Positions 1 through 9,165 of a stretch of 64,000 bases of DNA are shown here, piece by piece. The first letter of the stretch is position 1, and every line of letters begins with the position of its first letter. Location: assembly GCF_900111145.1 (NCBI RefSeq), contig NZ_FOIR01000001.1, positions 813,501 to 877,500 of the forward strand. The letters are read 5' to 3'. A program made the position numbers and the translations under genes. The notes beneath the pieces are model-generated. The model saw nothing but the letters and a program-made list of their open reading frames with translations, had not been told where the DNA came from and ran no database searches. This DNA comes from Roseivirga pacifica. Its GTDB lineage: Bacteria > Bacteroidota > Bacteroidia > Cytophagales > Cyclobacteriaceae.

Positions 1-2
1 AC

Positions 3-107
3 AAACAAGGTGAATATGGCGCTTACTCCATTCACAAAGGGTTCAACTTTGCAGTGAAAGCTTCTGATCAAGATGAGCTGATAGACGCTGGGCATTATAA
101 TGGGTAG
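3..107 (+). CDS. 3' end of an unidentified gene (partial)
   Basis: An open frame enters from the left edge and ends at TAG 105-107, giving 34 codons. The peptide ends in ELIDAGHYNG and has mixed, protein-like composition (GEYGAYSIHKG, FNFAVKAS). The reverse-strand reading across the same bases is F/L/S-rich and crosses several hairpins, so it is less convincing. I do not recognise the family. The gene would be transcribed towards the DUF418 gene, with a repeat island in between. Confidence 0.5.
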   Translation, partial: KQGEYGAYSIHKGFNFAVKASDQDELIDAGHYNG

Positions 108-477
108 CCACCCTTTTAAAATTGAAGTATTCAATCCTCCGCCCTTCGGACACTTCCTTTGTCAAAAGTAATTTCCTAGCAAGTGGCACTTCTATGGAAT
201 TCTGACCAACGATGTTTGCACAGACACTCCTCCTTGGCGAAGGAGGTTGGGAGGATTGACTTTTAAGTAATGGAATATGGTTTTCTAATCCCCCTAGCCC
301 CCTTTTCGAAAAAGGGGGAATGGCCTCTGCAAGATTGAAGAGCAACACATTTAGTGTTTTTCAATTCAACATTCAGTTAAATGTCTTTTTCTAGGAAATT
401 ACTTTTGTCAAAGGAGGAATAGTTCGTAAAAACCTTCGGCTTTTCGAAGTCCAATCCGCTCCTAAATTAGGAGTGGG
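108..477. repeat. Intergenic repeat island with nested inverted repeats
   Basis: This 370-base stretch holds no convincing gene. It is bounded by a near-perfect 24-base inverted repeat (156-179 and 391-414, one mismatch, core AAAAGTAATTTCCTAG). Between the arms lie two purine/pyrimidine-rich hairpins (225-260 and 285-321), and a further partial copy of the same motif lies at about 129-150. The layout resembles a decayed miniature element, but no target-site duplication is obvious. Related sequence recurs at 42988-43024. Confidence 0.55.
428..449 (-). terminator. Putative intrinsic terminator of the DUF418 gene
   Basis: Read on the minus strand, CTTCG and CGAAG (434-438 and 445-449) pair around a 6-base loop and are followed by GTTTTT. 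The hairpin lies about 30 bases beyond the stop of the DUF418 gene. The stem is only 5 bp, so the call is moderate. A second dyad, CTCCTAA/TTAGGAG at about 460-474, lies between it and the stop. Confidence 0.45.
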
Positions 478-1716
478 CTAATCTCCCTTGGCCAATGGCT
501 GAATTTTTCCGTAGGTAAGCGATCGCCATACCCATTCAAAAGGACCAAACTGAAAGTATTTGAGCCAAATGCTGGAGAACATAATGTTCACTACCCATAT
601 GGCTAACACAAAAACTGCTTGTGCCGAGCGGTCTAAATCGCCAAAAAGATTAAACCCGTGACCGTAGAAAATAAATCCGCAAAGGATGGATTGCAATAGA
701 TAATTGCTGAGTGACATTCGACCAACATCGGCTAGGCGTTTGGCCAAAAAACTGCGTGTACTGGCTTTACAAAAGAGTACGATTATGCCTACATAACCCA
801 GCGACATTAGCACGCTGCCCCAGTAGTTGAGCTGCGATGTAAAAAAGTAACTTATACGATAATCCCAGTTGTAGAGAAAATCGATAAAAACACCCCCTGC
901 GACCAATGGCAGGCCAATGCCTATGCCATAGATAATCATTTTTAAGTAGTACTTTTTAGAGTGTTTGCCTTTGAAAACGCGCCTTTTATAAAGGGCCATA
1001 CCAATCAAAATCATCCCGGAGATCTTCCAAAAATAGCGCAGCAAAAACCCTGTTGTCTGGAGCCTAAAAGCCTGAGGTGCACGTGTGAGAATTTGGCGTT
1101 CCCAATTGCTATGGTAGCCTTCAATTTCATCGGCCATCACTTGAGCTGGTTGATCCCAAATTTGAGCCCTTCGAACCTCGTATTCTCCCGGTTCCCAAAG
1201 CGCTACAGAGTAGCCCAATAGCAGCGAAATGGCCGATCCAATAGCCAAAAAGATAATGCCTGCCCTAAGCTGAACGGCCGTTCTCTTATTCCGAAAAATA
1301 AACATGAGCAAGCCGCAAACGGCATACATAAAGAGTACATCGCCATACCAAACCAGGTAGGCGTGTATAAGGCCCAACAAGCCTAAATACACAAAGCGTT
1401 TATACTGTAAATCGGTTGAGCGAAGGTGTTCTTTTTGTGCTTTCTGCGAGAGCATAATAATGCTCGCACCAAACAGCAGAGAGAATATCCCCAGAAATTT
1501 TTGGTCGGCAAAAACATGGCTAATTAGCCACACATATAGGTCGTTGCCCGAAAGTCGTTCGTAGGTTGATGGGTTTAAGTAGGCGGACATGGGCATGGCA
1601 AAAGACTGGATAGTCATGGCCAACATGCCAAGTACAGCCACACCACGTAATATGTCTATGGTTGCTACTCTTTTGCCGGTACTAATTGGAGAGAGGATGT
1701 ATGAAGAACCTGCCAA
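478..1716 (-). CDS. DUF418 family integral membrane protein
   Basis: This 412-residue protein has about ten hydrophobic segments. Near the N-terminus it carries the RVATIDILRGVAVLGML stretch typical of DUF418 / heparan-alpha-glucosaminide acetyltransferase-like proteins, and the C-terminal half matches the DUF418 pattern (GRMSLSNYLLQS, FGPFEWVWRSLTYG). The family is often called transporter-like, but its substrate is unknown. The start is a TTG at 1716, since no ATG lies near the conserved N-terminus. It begins 9 bases after the Rieske gene and is probably the last gene of a three-gene operon with the tricorn-like protease. Confidence 0.8.
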   Translation of the reverse strand: MAGSSYILSPISTGKRVATIDILRGVAVLGMLAMTIQSFAMPMSAYLNPSTYERLSGNDLYVWLISHVFADQKFLGIFSLLFGASIIMLSQKAQKEHLRSTDLQYKRFVYLGLLGLIHAYLVWYGDVLFMYAVCGLLMFIFRNKRTAVQLRAGIIFLAIGSAISLLLGYSVALWEPGEYEVRRAQIWDQPAQVMADEIEGYHSNWERQILTRAPQAFRLQTTGFLLRYFWKISGMILIGMALYKRRVFKGKHSKKYYLKMIIYGIGIGLPLVAGGVFIDFLYNWDYRISYFFTSQLNYWGSVLMSLGYVGIIVLFCKASTRSFLAKRLADVGRMSLSNYLLQSILCGFIFYGHGFNLFGDLDRSAQAVFVLAIWVVNIMFSSIWLKYFQFGPFEWVWRSLTYGKIQPLAKGD

Positions 1717-1725
1717 TAGAAATAT

Positions 1726-2046
1726 TTAAAGGTTTAAATATACACCATCAGTTGTTATTTGCAACTGGTGAGTTTGCATGGCTTGACAGCGATTGTTGGC
1801 TTCTTGGCCTGTTTTTAAGTTGAAACGGTATTCGTGAAGTGGGCAAACCACTTCGCCAAAGGTTGTTATGTTGGCCTCTTTCAGCGGGTGCATTTGGTGC
1901 GGACACAGCTGCTGAAAAGCAAAAAAGGCTTGCCCATGTTTAGCCAGGCAAACCTTTTTTTCTCCAATGCGAACTATGCGAATGCTCTTCTCGGTAAATG
2001 CTGCTTTTAGCTGCTCCTCACTTTGAAAAACTTTTACGTTAGGCAT
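1726..2046 (-). CDS. Rieske [2Fe-2S] domain protein
   Basis: This 106-residue single-domain Rieske protein is of the NirD/ferredoxin-component type. The two cluster-binding motifs are visible: CPHQMHP (Cys-X-His, about residue 43) and CPLHEYRF (Cys-X2-His, about residue 68). There is no signal peptide or membrane segment, so it should be cytosolic. Its ATG overlaps the stop of the protease gene by one base (TAATG), implying translational coupling. Family members pass electrons to an oxygenase or reductase, but no such partner is encoded nearby, so its role here is open. Confidence 0.85.
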   Translation of the reverse strand: MPNVKVFQSEEQLKAAFTEKSIRIVRIGEKKVCLAKHGQAFFAFQQLCPHQMHPLKEANITTFGEVVCPLHEYRFNLKTGQEANNRCQAMQTHQLQITTDGVYLNL

Positions 2047-5000
2047 TATTTATTCAATTGCTTCAGTGCTTCTTCAATGGCTCGATCCAGCTGAGGGTCG
2101 CGCCCTTTAATTCTATCCTCAAAGGTAGTTCGAATATAAATGTCAGGTTTCACGCCCACTTTTTCAATGTTCTGCCCGTCCAAAGTGTAAGTTCCCCAGC
2201 TTGGCAAGCGATAGAATGAGCCATCGACCAAGCCGGCACCACTGGTAAAGATGATCCATCGGTAGGTTTCGGTACCAATTATGGTTCCTAACCCTAGCTC
2301 TTTAAATCCGGTGGCTGTCATTTCTGCATCGCTTAAGCTTTGCTCGTTTATCAACAGAATGGTTGGCTTTGCTCCCGCACCAAAATTACCTTGAGGTGTA
2401 AGCTTTCCTTCGCGGAATTTCCACTGCAAGTACGGCTTTTGAGATAAGAATTTGAGCACCTCATCGTGCACGTTTCCACCAGTATTATAGCGCAGGTCTA
2501 GAATGAGCGCATCGCGGTTATAGGCTTCAGAAGTCATTTCGATAAGAAAATCTTGAAGTGAGCCACCACCCATATTTTTCATATGAATGTATGCCACCTT
2601 TTTGTCTGTTTTGCTGTCAACCTCCTGCTGGTTATGTGCAATCCACTCATCGTACAAATTGGTGCGAAGGCTGCCAGTGCTATTTGGGTGAATCTTCACC
2701 TCGATTGAATTCCCCGACCTGTTGAGCGTAAGGCTTACTTCTTCATCAATCGATGGTTTGGAAAGGTAGAATTCACGGTTGGTGCTTTGGCTCACCGGTT
2801 CACCATTTATGGCGGTTATTATGTCGCCCGCTTGAATATCTTTTTCTGGAAAATCAGCTGGACCTTCGGAAACAACACTTACTATTTCGTACGGATTGTC
2901 GTTTGAAAACATAAGCCCCAAATTCATGCTGGTGCTGCCGTAGTAGGTGCTTTCGTCTCTACCAAAAGAGCTAAAACCCATGTGCGAAGAGTTCAATTCA
3001 CCCAGCAAATCATTCATGAGGGTTCGCAATTCTCTTCGCGATTTTATGTGCGGTAAAAACTTAGCGTATTGCGTTTTTAAATCCTTCCAGTCTTCTCCAT
3101 GGAAAGTTTCATTGTAAAAGTTCTGCTCAATACCCGCCCAAGTTTCGTAGTAAATCTGCTCGAATTCGCTTTTCAGCGACCTTCTAAAATCGAACTTAGT
3201 TTCAATAGCCGTTAGCTTTTTACTGCTCAAGTTGAGTTTGCTTATGCGGCCGCCATTATTCACGTACAGGTTTTTCTTTACCTGAATGATTTCTCCGGCT
3301 CGGGCAGAGCCATCAATTTTTTCAGTCTTTGGTCTTTCAAACGGCTCAAAGGTTGTTACCCAAAGCGATCGCTGGGCTTCATCGTGGTTCGATGAATAGA
3401 CAACCTGCGTTTTGTCGCCCGCTTGAACCACAAAAGGATTGCTCTGGCTGCCAAAGCTAGGGCCAATCTGTTCCATTGCTCTTAAAACATCCGCCTCAAA
3501 GTCTATTTGAGTTGCTGGGCCTTCGGCTTTCTTTTCTTCGGTTTTGTCTTCTTCCTCTTTCTTCTCTTCTTCAAAAACCTTTGCCAATTCATCAGACTTA
3601 AAGTCACCTTCTTGGCGCACCAAAGGAATGCGATACATGCGGCCATCTCTCAACCCAAACGGGTAGCTTGGTTGTGTTCGGTTGCTCACAAAGTACAGGT
3701 ACTTGCCTTCAGGCCCCCAAAAAGGGCTGGTTTCTGGCACGCCCGTTTTGGTATAGTTGTGCACGGATTTTTCCGCTATATCATAAATGTAAATGTCTTC
3801 TTCAAAATCGTTGCGAACGGTAAAGGTGAGGTACTTGCCATCGGGCGAAAAGCGAGGCTGCGGATTGTAAAGCCCCCAAAGCTCTTCATTGGCTACGGTT
3901 TCGCTCTTAAAAGTTTCCAGGTCTAACAGGCGTACTTCGTTGCGGCCACTGTAGTATGCAGCATGCGTAAGCGTTGGGTTCAGTTCAATGTTTCTGTCAA
4001 AGCCTTGGTCATTGGTTAGCTGTTTTTCGCTTGTTCCCGTAGCAGCATCAATGGTGAACAAGTTGGTGTAACCACCAGCCGTTTGGCTATAAAGTAAAGT
4101 TTTGTTGTCTTTTAGCCACTTTACTTCAACCACCCTTTCGCCAGGCTTGGTTTTGAGCTGCTTAATGAATTTGCCCGAAATGTCAGACACAAACAATTCG
4201 CCTCGGCTTACAAAGGCCAGCTTCTTTTCGTCTTGCGAAACATCAAAGGCCGAAACATTTCTATCGGTAGAAAACTCTTGTGCTTGCGCTAGGGTGTTAT
4301 TCTTAAAAATGGAAATGCTCACTTTTTGGCTTCGCTTTTTAGCTACATCGTAGAGGTAGACCTGATAGTCTTTTTCGAAAACCACAAAACCACCATTGGC
4401 ATTTACCTGCGGGTCTTTTATGGAGGTTTTAAAATTAGTTAACCTTGTTTTCTGGCCATTTACAAAGGCATAAAGGTTGTATTGCCCGTTTGATTCGTCT
4501 GAAGCAAAGTACACGTTGCCATCTTTATCAATGGTGCTCCACATGTCTTTTCCTTCATAGTCGGTTAGCTCGGCATACTCACCGGTATGCATGTTAAAGG
4601 TTTTGATGTCTGGGTTGAAAGCACCTTTGTATCGCTTTCGATGTACTTGGTTGCTGCTTTCCCAGCTTTCGTTAAAAAATACTCGGCCGTCAGGATGAAG
4701 CGCCAAATTATGCGGCCAGTTAAAATAGTGATCGAATAGGCGCTTTGGTGTGCGGCCTTCAATGTCTACTGTGTAAGCAGCCGTTCTGTTGTATCGGCCA
4801 GAGCGAAAGTAAATGGTTTTGCTGTCCCAAGACCAAGTTTCCATTCTATCGCCAGCAGAATTGAAAGTGAGTTGCTTGATTTCTCCACCGTCAATAGGCA
4901 TTATGTAAATGTCGGCATTGCCATACTGGGTTGAAGAAAAGGCAATCCATTTGCCGTCAGGACTAATTCTTGGGTATTCTTCCACACCGTCCATGCCGGT

Positions 5001-5177
5001 AAGTCGGGTAGCCGTTCCGCCAGAGCTGCTCACTTTCCACAAATCACTGTCGAAAGAGAAAACTATTTGGCTGCCATCGGGTGTTAAGGCAGGGGTAGAA
5101 GTAAAGTAAACGTCTTGTTGAGCCTTGAGCGTTGCGCAAAGTACAAGGCATAAACCAATGAGCGTAGATTTTATCAT
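2046..5177 (-). CDS. Tricorn-like S41 family protease with beta-propeller and PDZ domains
   Basis: This 1043-residue secreted protease starts at ATG 5177, which begins a clean signal peptide (MIKSTLIGLCLVLCATLKAQ); the upstream TTG would spoil it. Residues about 25-540 form WD40-like PD40 repeats (LTPDGSQIVF, ISPDGKWIAF, FSPDGKYLTF). A charged Glu/Lys linker follows near 545-570, then a tricorn C1-like region, a PDZ domain (about 770-860, DIQAGDIITAINGEPV) and a C-terminal S41 protease domain. Tricorn catalytic signatures are present: SSHMGFS, the nucleophile in SLSDAEMT and GTETYRW. It likely degrades oligopeptides in the periplasm or at the envelope. Divergent from the TonB receptor at 5279. 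Confidence 0.9.
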   Translation of the reverse strand: MIKSTLIGLCLVLCATLKAQQDVYFTSTPALTPDGSQIVFSFDSDLWKVSSSGGTATRLTGMDGVEEYPRISPDGKWIAFSSTQYGNADIYIMPIDGGEIKQLTFNSAGDRMETWSWDSKTIYFRSGRYNRTAAYTVDIEGRTPKRLFDHYFNWPHNLALHPDGRVFFNESWESSNQVHRKRYKGAFNPDIKTFNMHTGEYAELTDYEGKDMWSTIDKDGNVYFASDESNGQYNLYAFVNGQKTRLTNFKTSIKDPQVNANGGFVVFEKDYQVYLYDVAKKRSQKVSISIFKNNTLAQAQEFSTDRNVSAFDVSQDEKKLAFVSRGELFVSDISGKFIKQLKTKPGERVVEVKWLKDNKTLLYSQTAGGYTNLFTIDAATGTSEKQLTNDQGFDRNIELNPTLTHAAYYSGRNEVRLLDLETFKSETVANEELWGLYNPQPRFSPDGKYLTFTVRNDFEEDIYIYDIAEKSVHNYTKTGVPETSPFWGPEGKYLYFVSNRTQPSYPFGLRDGRMYRIPLVRQEGDFKSDELAKVFEEEKKEEEDKTEEKKAEGPATQIDFEADVLRAMEQIGPSFGSQSNPFVVQAGDKTQVVYSSNHDEAQRSLWVTTFEPFERPKTEKIDGSARAGEIIQVKKNLYVNNGGRISKLNLSSKKLTAIETKFDFRRSLKSEFEQIYYETWAGIEQNFYNETFHGEDWKDLKTQYAKFLPHIKSRRELRTLMNDLLGELNSSHMGFSSFGRDESTYYGSTSMNLGLMFSNDNPYEIVSVVSEGPADFPEKDIQAGDIITAINGEPVSQSTNREFYLSKPSIDEEVSLTLNRSGNSIEVKIHPNSTGSLRTNLYDEWIAHNQQEVDSKTDKKVAYIHMKNMGGGSLQDFLIEMTSEAYNRDALILDLRYNTGGNVHDEVLKFLSQKPYLQWKFREGKLTPQGNFGAGAKPTILLINEQSLSDAEMTATGFKELGLGTIIGTETYRWIIFTSGAGLVDGSFYRLPSWGTYTLDGQNIEKVGVKPDIYIRTTFEDRIKGRDPQLDRAIEEALKQLNK

Positions 5178-5278
5178 AAGGTTAGCTTTTACCAATTAAT
5201 TAAATAGCCGTTTGTATTGTGGGGAAAAGGCGTTTCATTCGCTGTTTGAACCCACTAACTACTAGTGACAGAATAACC

Positions 5279-7546
5279 ATGAATTTAAGAAGATATACCC
5301 TAATCATGTTGGTTTGCTTTTGCGCTTTTACATCACTGGTAGTGCAGGCGCAAACCAAGCTAATTATTCTTGATGAACAGTTGAAACCTGTAGATGGCGC
5401 TGTTGTGTTTTCAGCACAATTGGGAATTGAGGCAGTTACCGATGTTAACGGAAAGGTGGAAGTAGCGATTGATGAAGCTGCACTTGTGGAAATTTCTCAT
5501 GTAGCGCACATCACCAAGTCTATGGTACTTTTCCCTAATAAGCGCTACTCAGTTGTACTTTCGCAGCAAGTGCTTTCGCTAGATGATGCCGTGGTTGAGG
5601 GCTTTTCTGCCAACAATACCTTGCGCGAACAAGCGGGGGGAATAGAGAAATTGTCTAAGCAATCACTTGTTCGATTTGGCGAGACTTCTCCGGTAGATCC
5701 TATCAGTTTATTACCGGGAATCACTTTTGAAGAGCGCGCTGCAGCGAGCTATCGCATTTCCATTAGAGGGAGTTCGTTAAGGTCGCCATTCGGTATACGT
5801 AATGTTAAGGTTTATTGGAACGGCATGCCTTTTACGGGTCCGGGTGGAAATACATACCTGAATTTGTTCGATATGGACAACCTTTCTGGGCTTGAGGTGA
5901 TAAAGGGTCCATCGGCAAGTATGTATGGTGCGGGCACGGGTGGTGTTATGAAATTCAACAGCACCGATTACGCTAGTTTGGCCAATACCACAAGGTTTGG
6001 TGCTTTGTGGGGAGCATATGGAGAAAGCAGATATTCTATTCAGCATAATACCACGGGCGAAAAATTTAGCATAACGGCAAAGTTTGCTAACCAAAAAACG
6101 GACGGCTATCGGGTGCAGAACTTTATGGATAGAAGTGTTTTTGAACTGAACGGACTTTACTTTCCGAGCGACAAGCAAACCATATCGGCCGACATAGCCT
6201 ACACTGATTTGTACTACGGCATTCCGGGGGGGCTAAACAAAGATCAGTACGATGAAAACCCACAGCAAGCCAGACCAGGCAGCGTTTTACAGAATGCTTC
6301 AATTGACCATAAAATGTTGCTGGTAAACTTGGGGCATGAATATGAGTTTTCGGAAAAACTCTCAAATACAACTAACCTTTTTCTGACCAACAGGGATTTT
6401 GAGAACCCTTTTATTCTGGACTATAAGCGCGATGAAGAAACGCGTTATGGCTTTAGAACGCAGTTTGATCACCGTTTGGATGAGGCGGTCCAGTTTAACC
6501 TAAACTATGGATGGGAGTTGCAACGTGCCGATTACGATGGTAAGAACTTTGGCAATGTAAGTGGCCACGCAGACACCATTCGTTTTGCCGATGAAATGAC
6601 GAATACAGAAAGCATGTTCTTTCTGAACGGAAGTTATAAGCCAACAGATTTTTGGACGGTTTCCGCAGGAGCAAGCCTGCACTCACTTACCTATGACATT
6701 GACCGAACCATAGATGAGATTAACAATAATCCGCAGCGGCTTAAAAAACGGTTCGACAATGTTTTTAGCCCAAGGGTGAGTGTTTCAAGGCTTTTCAACA
6801 ATGGCATGAACGCGCACTTCTCGATTTCGAACGGGTTTTCTGCGCCAACTACCAGTGAGGTACGCACCAACGAGGGTAGCCTAAATGAAGACCTTGAAGC
6901 AGAAAAGGGGACCAATTACGAATTGAACTTTCGTGGCCCAATTGGGCTCAAGGGGCTTTCCTTCGATTTAAGCCTTTTCCATTTCGATTTGGATCAGTCA
7001 ATCACCACCTATACCGACCCGAACGGGGTAGTGCTTTTCAGAAATGCTGGCAGTTTAAAGCAAAATGGGTTGGAGTTGCAGGTGCTTAAAAAGTGGTTTT
7101 TTGGAGAAGAAAGCTTTTTCGACCAAATAACTTCCACCTTGGCCTATACGCACCACAATTTTGAGTTTGGTGACTATACAAGTGGGGGCGATGATTTTAG
7201 CGGAAACGACCTTACCGGAACAGCGCCAAATGTGCTGGGCTTTTCTACCGATGTGGCTTTTGCCAACAGGTTTTACGTAAACACCAGCTATCAGTACACC
7301 GATGAAATTCCCCTAAACGATGCCAATTCTGTTTATTCAGATGGTTTTCACCAACTGAACGCAAAACTGGGTTACGATGTAGAGGCTGCCGGCAAAATTG
7401 GACTTTCAGTGTTTATAGGGGTGAATAATTTATTGGATGAAAAGTACAGTTTGGGCAACGACCTGAACGCTTTTGGTGGCCGTTATTATCAACCGGCACC
7501 CGACCGTAATTTCTATTTTGGACTAAAATTGAATCTGAGAAAATAA
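5279..7546 (+). CDS. TonB-dependent outer-membrane receptor
   Basis: This 755-residue receptor starts at ATG 5279, ahead of a signal peptide (MNLRRYTLIMLVCFCAF, ending near VVQAQ). A short carboxypeptidase-regulatory-like domain (about 25-105) is followed by a plug containing SISLLPGITFEERAAASYRISIRG-type sequence with RGSSLRSPFGIRNVKVYWNG, and then a long beta-barrel ending in FYFGLKLNLRK. There is no SusD partner and no STN domain. The plug resembles iron-siderophore or metal receptors more than SusC, but the substrate cannot be read from sequence. The next gene starts one base after its stop. Confidence 0.87.
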   Translation: MNLRRYTLIMLVCFCAFTSLVVQAQTKLIILDEQLKPVDGAVVFSAQLGIEAVTDVNGKVEVAIDEAALVEISHVAHITKSMVLFPNKRYSVVLSQQVLSLDDAVVEGFSANNTLREQAGGIEKLSKQSLVRFGETSPVDPISLLPGITFEERAAASYRISIRGSSLRSPFGIRNVKVYWNGMPFTGPGGNTYLNLFDMDNLSGLEVIKGPSASMYGAGTGGVMKFNSTDYASLANTTRFGALWGAYGESRYSIQHNTTGEKFSITAKFANQKTDGYRVQNFMDRSVFELNGLYFPSDKQTISADIAYTDLYYGIPGGLNKDQYDENPQQARPGSVLQNASIDHKMLLVNLGHEYEFSEKLSNTTNLFLTNRDFENPFILDYKRDEETRYGFRTQFDHRLDEAVQFNLNYGWELQRADYDGKNFGNVSGHADTIRFADEMTNTESMFFLNGSYKPTDFWTVSAGASLHSLTYDIDRTIDEINNNPQRLKKRFDNVFSPRVSVSRLFNNGMNAHFSISNGFSAPTTSEVRTNEGSLNEDLEAEKGTNYELNFRGPIGLKGLSFDLSLFHFDLDQSITTYTDPNGVVLFRNAGSLKQNGLELQVLKKWFFGEESFFDQITSTLAYTHHNFEFGDYTSGGDDFSGNDLTGTAPNVLGFSTDVAFANRFYVNTSYQYTDEIPLNDANSVYSDGFHQLNAKLGYDVEAAGKIGLSVFIGVNNLLDEKYSLGNDLNAFGGRYYQPAPDRNFYFGLKLNLRK

Positions 7547-7547
7547 T

Positions 7548-8144
7548 ATGAGTACATACGACAAAGCACAAATAAACTACCTTATTAGAAACCGCAGATC
7601 GGCATATCCGGCTCAATATAGTAGCGAGCCTGTAGCCGATGAAATTATAAACGAGATGTTGGAAAATGCCAATTGGGCACCTACCCACCGACTTACTGAA
7701 CCGTGGAGGTTTGTGGTTTTTAAGGGTGAAGGCTTAAAGAAATTGGCAACGTTTCAATCGGAGCTTTATAAAGAACTGGCGCAAAAAAACGGCAATTTTA
7801 ATGAAGCTACATACGACAAGCTGGCTGCTAAGCCGCAAATGGCATCGCATGTAATTGCTATTGGAATGGCCCGCGACCCAAAAGAGAGTGTTCCTGAGGT
7901 GGAAGAAGTGGCATCTGTAGCCATGGCAGTGCAAAACATGTATTTGACAGCCGAGGCCAACGGAATTGGCTGCTATTGGGGTTCTGGAGGTGTAACCTAT
8001 AAAGAGGAAGCCAAAGCATTTTTCGGCTTAGGGCCGAACGATAAGCTGCTTGGCTTTTTATACGTGGGCAATCTCAAAACAGATAAAAAGCCTGCTGGCA
8101 GAAGAAACCCTATTGAAGAAAAAGTGAAGTGGGTGGAGGCTTAA
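7548..8144 (+). CDS. Nitroreductase family protein
   Basis: This 198-residue FMN-dependent nitroreductase-fold protein carries the N-terminal NRRSAYPAQYSSEPV motif, followed by WAPTHRLTEPWRFVVF, and a C-terminal GGVTYKEEAKAFFGLGPND / LGFLYVGN segment. These are typical of the NfsA/NfnB-like family that reduces nitro compounds, quinones or flavins with NAD(P)H. It is cytosolic. It starts one base after the TonB receptor stop, so the two genes are probably cotranscribed; whether the reductase processes an imported ligand is only inference. Confidence 0.88.
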   Translation: MSTYDKAQINYLIRNRRSAYPAQYSSEPVADEIINEMLENANWAPTHRLTEPWRFVVFKGEGLKKLATFQSELYKELAQKNGNFNEATYDKLAAKPQMASHVIAIGMARDPKESVPEVEEVASVAMAVQNMYLTAEANGIGCYWGSGGVTYKEEAKAFFGLGPNDKLLGFLYVGNLKTDKKPAGRRNPIEEKVKWVEA

Positions 8145-8168
8145 TGAAATGTACACTTCGCAGATAAT

Positions 8169-8639
8169 CTAATTACCTGTGAGGTGTGACTTTTTTTCAA
8201 GTATGAGAATTGCTCCTCTGTAGTGCTTAATTCTAACGTAAGCGTTGTCTCGGCTTAGGCGTTCTAGTGTATTTCTTCCTCGGTATTCAGGTGTAACTAA
8301 CCCGTAGCCTGAAACTTTAAATGAGGTGTTTGATACTTGAAAGTGAGCGATTTTACCTGAATACTCGAACTTTTCTATCCTGCCTTCAACAGTTTGTAAA
8401 TTATTGTTTTCGAGTTGTGTTTTGAAGAAGGCCTTTTTTTGTAGGTAGGCAATACTCATGAATATCGTTAGCCCTACTATCACAAATAGACCCAAGCTAA
8501 CCATCCGATTTCTCTTAAACAGTATTACAGAAATTGCGCAGCAAGCGACCAGTACAACAGTCTGCAAAGTGTAAATAAGAAAATTACCTATAATGACACT
8601 CGTGCTCGGATTACCAATATCAAATACTGTTTCGTACAT
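8169..8639 (-). CDS. Hypothetical membrane protein
   Basis: This 156-residue protein has two hydrophobic helices near residues 15-45 and 48-68, then a soluble domain rich in beta-strand pattern (VEGRIEKFEYSGKIAHFQV, YVRIKHYRGAILILEK). That soluble part could be an OB- or SH3-like barrel, judged by pattern only. No named family recognised. It is divergent from the next gene, with only 23 bases between the starts, and convergent with the nitroreductase. Confidence 0.65.
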   Translation of the reverse strand: MYETVFDIGNPSTSVIIGNFLIYTLQTVVLVACCAISVILFKRNRMVSLGLFVIVGLTIFMSIAYLQKKAFFKTQLENNNLQTVEGRIEKFEYSGKIAHFQVSNTSFKVSGYGLVTPEYRGRNTLERLSRDNAYVRIKHYRGAILILEKKSHLTGN

Positions 8640-8662
8640 TGGGTAACAGTTAGCTAGCTCAA

Positions 8663-9106
8663 ATGAACAAGATTCTGGTATTATTTCTTAGTTTGAACAC
8701 CATCTTTTCTGGAATTGACCTAATGTCTCAGGTTAATAAACAAGAAGAGACAGAGCAGTTCATATTAAAGGTAATGTCGGAGTACAAAAACCCAATGGCC
8801 TATTACCCGCTGCGCAGGGATATTTTTCTACCAGATGAGGAAGAGGCTGAAGCAATAGAACGAAAGGCTGATTATCCGGAAGGCGCTACAGTTTCGGGTT
8901 CTTTTATCTTTTTAGGAGAAGATGATGAACTGGACAGACCGCGCTTTGTAGACAGTCAAGGCAAGCTAATGTTTGGCTACTCTCCTTACAAAGGTTGGTC
9001 ACAAAAAGGCTCCTATCAATATCAAAAACGAAAGTTCGAATTGATTTCCAATGGCACCCCAGCTTTAGGTAGGTTCCTTTACCTATACGGAAAGGTGGAA
9101 GACTGA
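8663..9106 (+). CDS. Hypothetical secreted protein
   Basis: This 147-residue protein begins with a signal peptide-like segment (MNKILVLFLSLNTIFSGI). The mature part is acidic around residues 55-70 (DEEEAEAIERK) and otherwise aromatic-rich (YSPYKGWSQKGSYQYQ). I do not recognise a family. It shares a very short divergent promoter region with the preceding membrane protein, so the pair may be co-regulated. Confidence 0.6.
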   Translation: MNKILVLFLSLNTIFSGIDLMSQVNKQEETEQFILKVMSEYKNPMAYYPLRRDIFLPDEEEAEAIERKADYPEGATVSGSFIFLGEDDELDRPRFVDSQGKLMFGYSPYKGWSQKGSYQYQKRKFELISNGTPALGRFLYLYGKVED

Positions 9107-9165
9107 CCCTTGCCGCTCGGCTGATTCCGATTTTCTTTTTAAATTATATTCACAAAGTGTCACCT

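Noticed and set aside
43-348. Minus-strand 101-codon frame at the left edge
   Set aside because: It runs through several hairpin repeats, has low-complexity Pro/Ser/Leu composition and overlaps the end of a better plus-strand frame.
3507-3926. Plus-strand 139-codon frame inside the tricorn-like gene
   Set aside because: Its Phe/Leu-rich start is the complement of the protease's Glu/Lys linker; it is a shadow frame.
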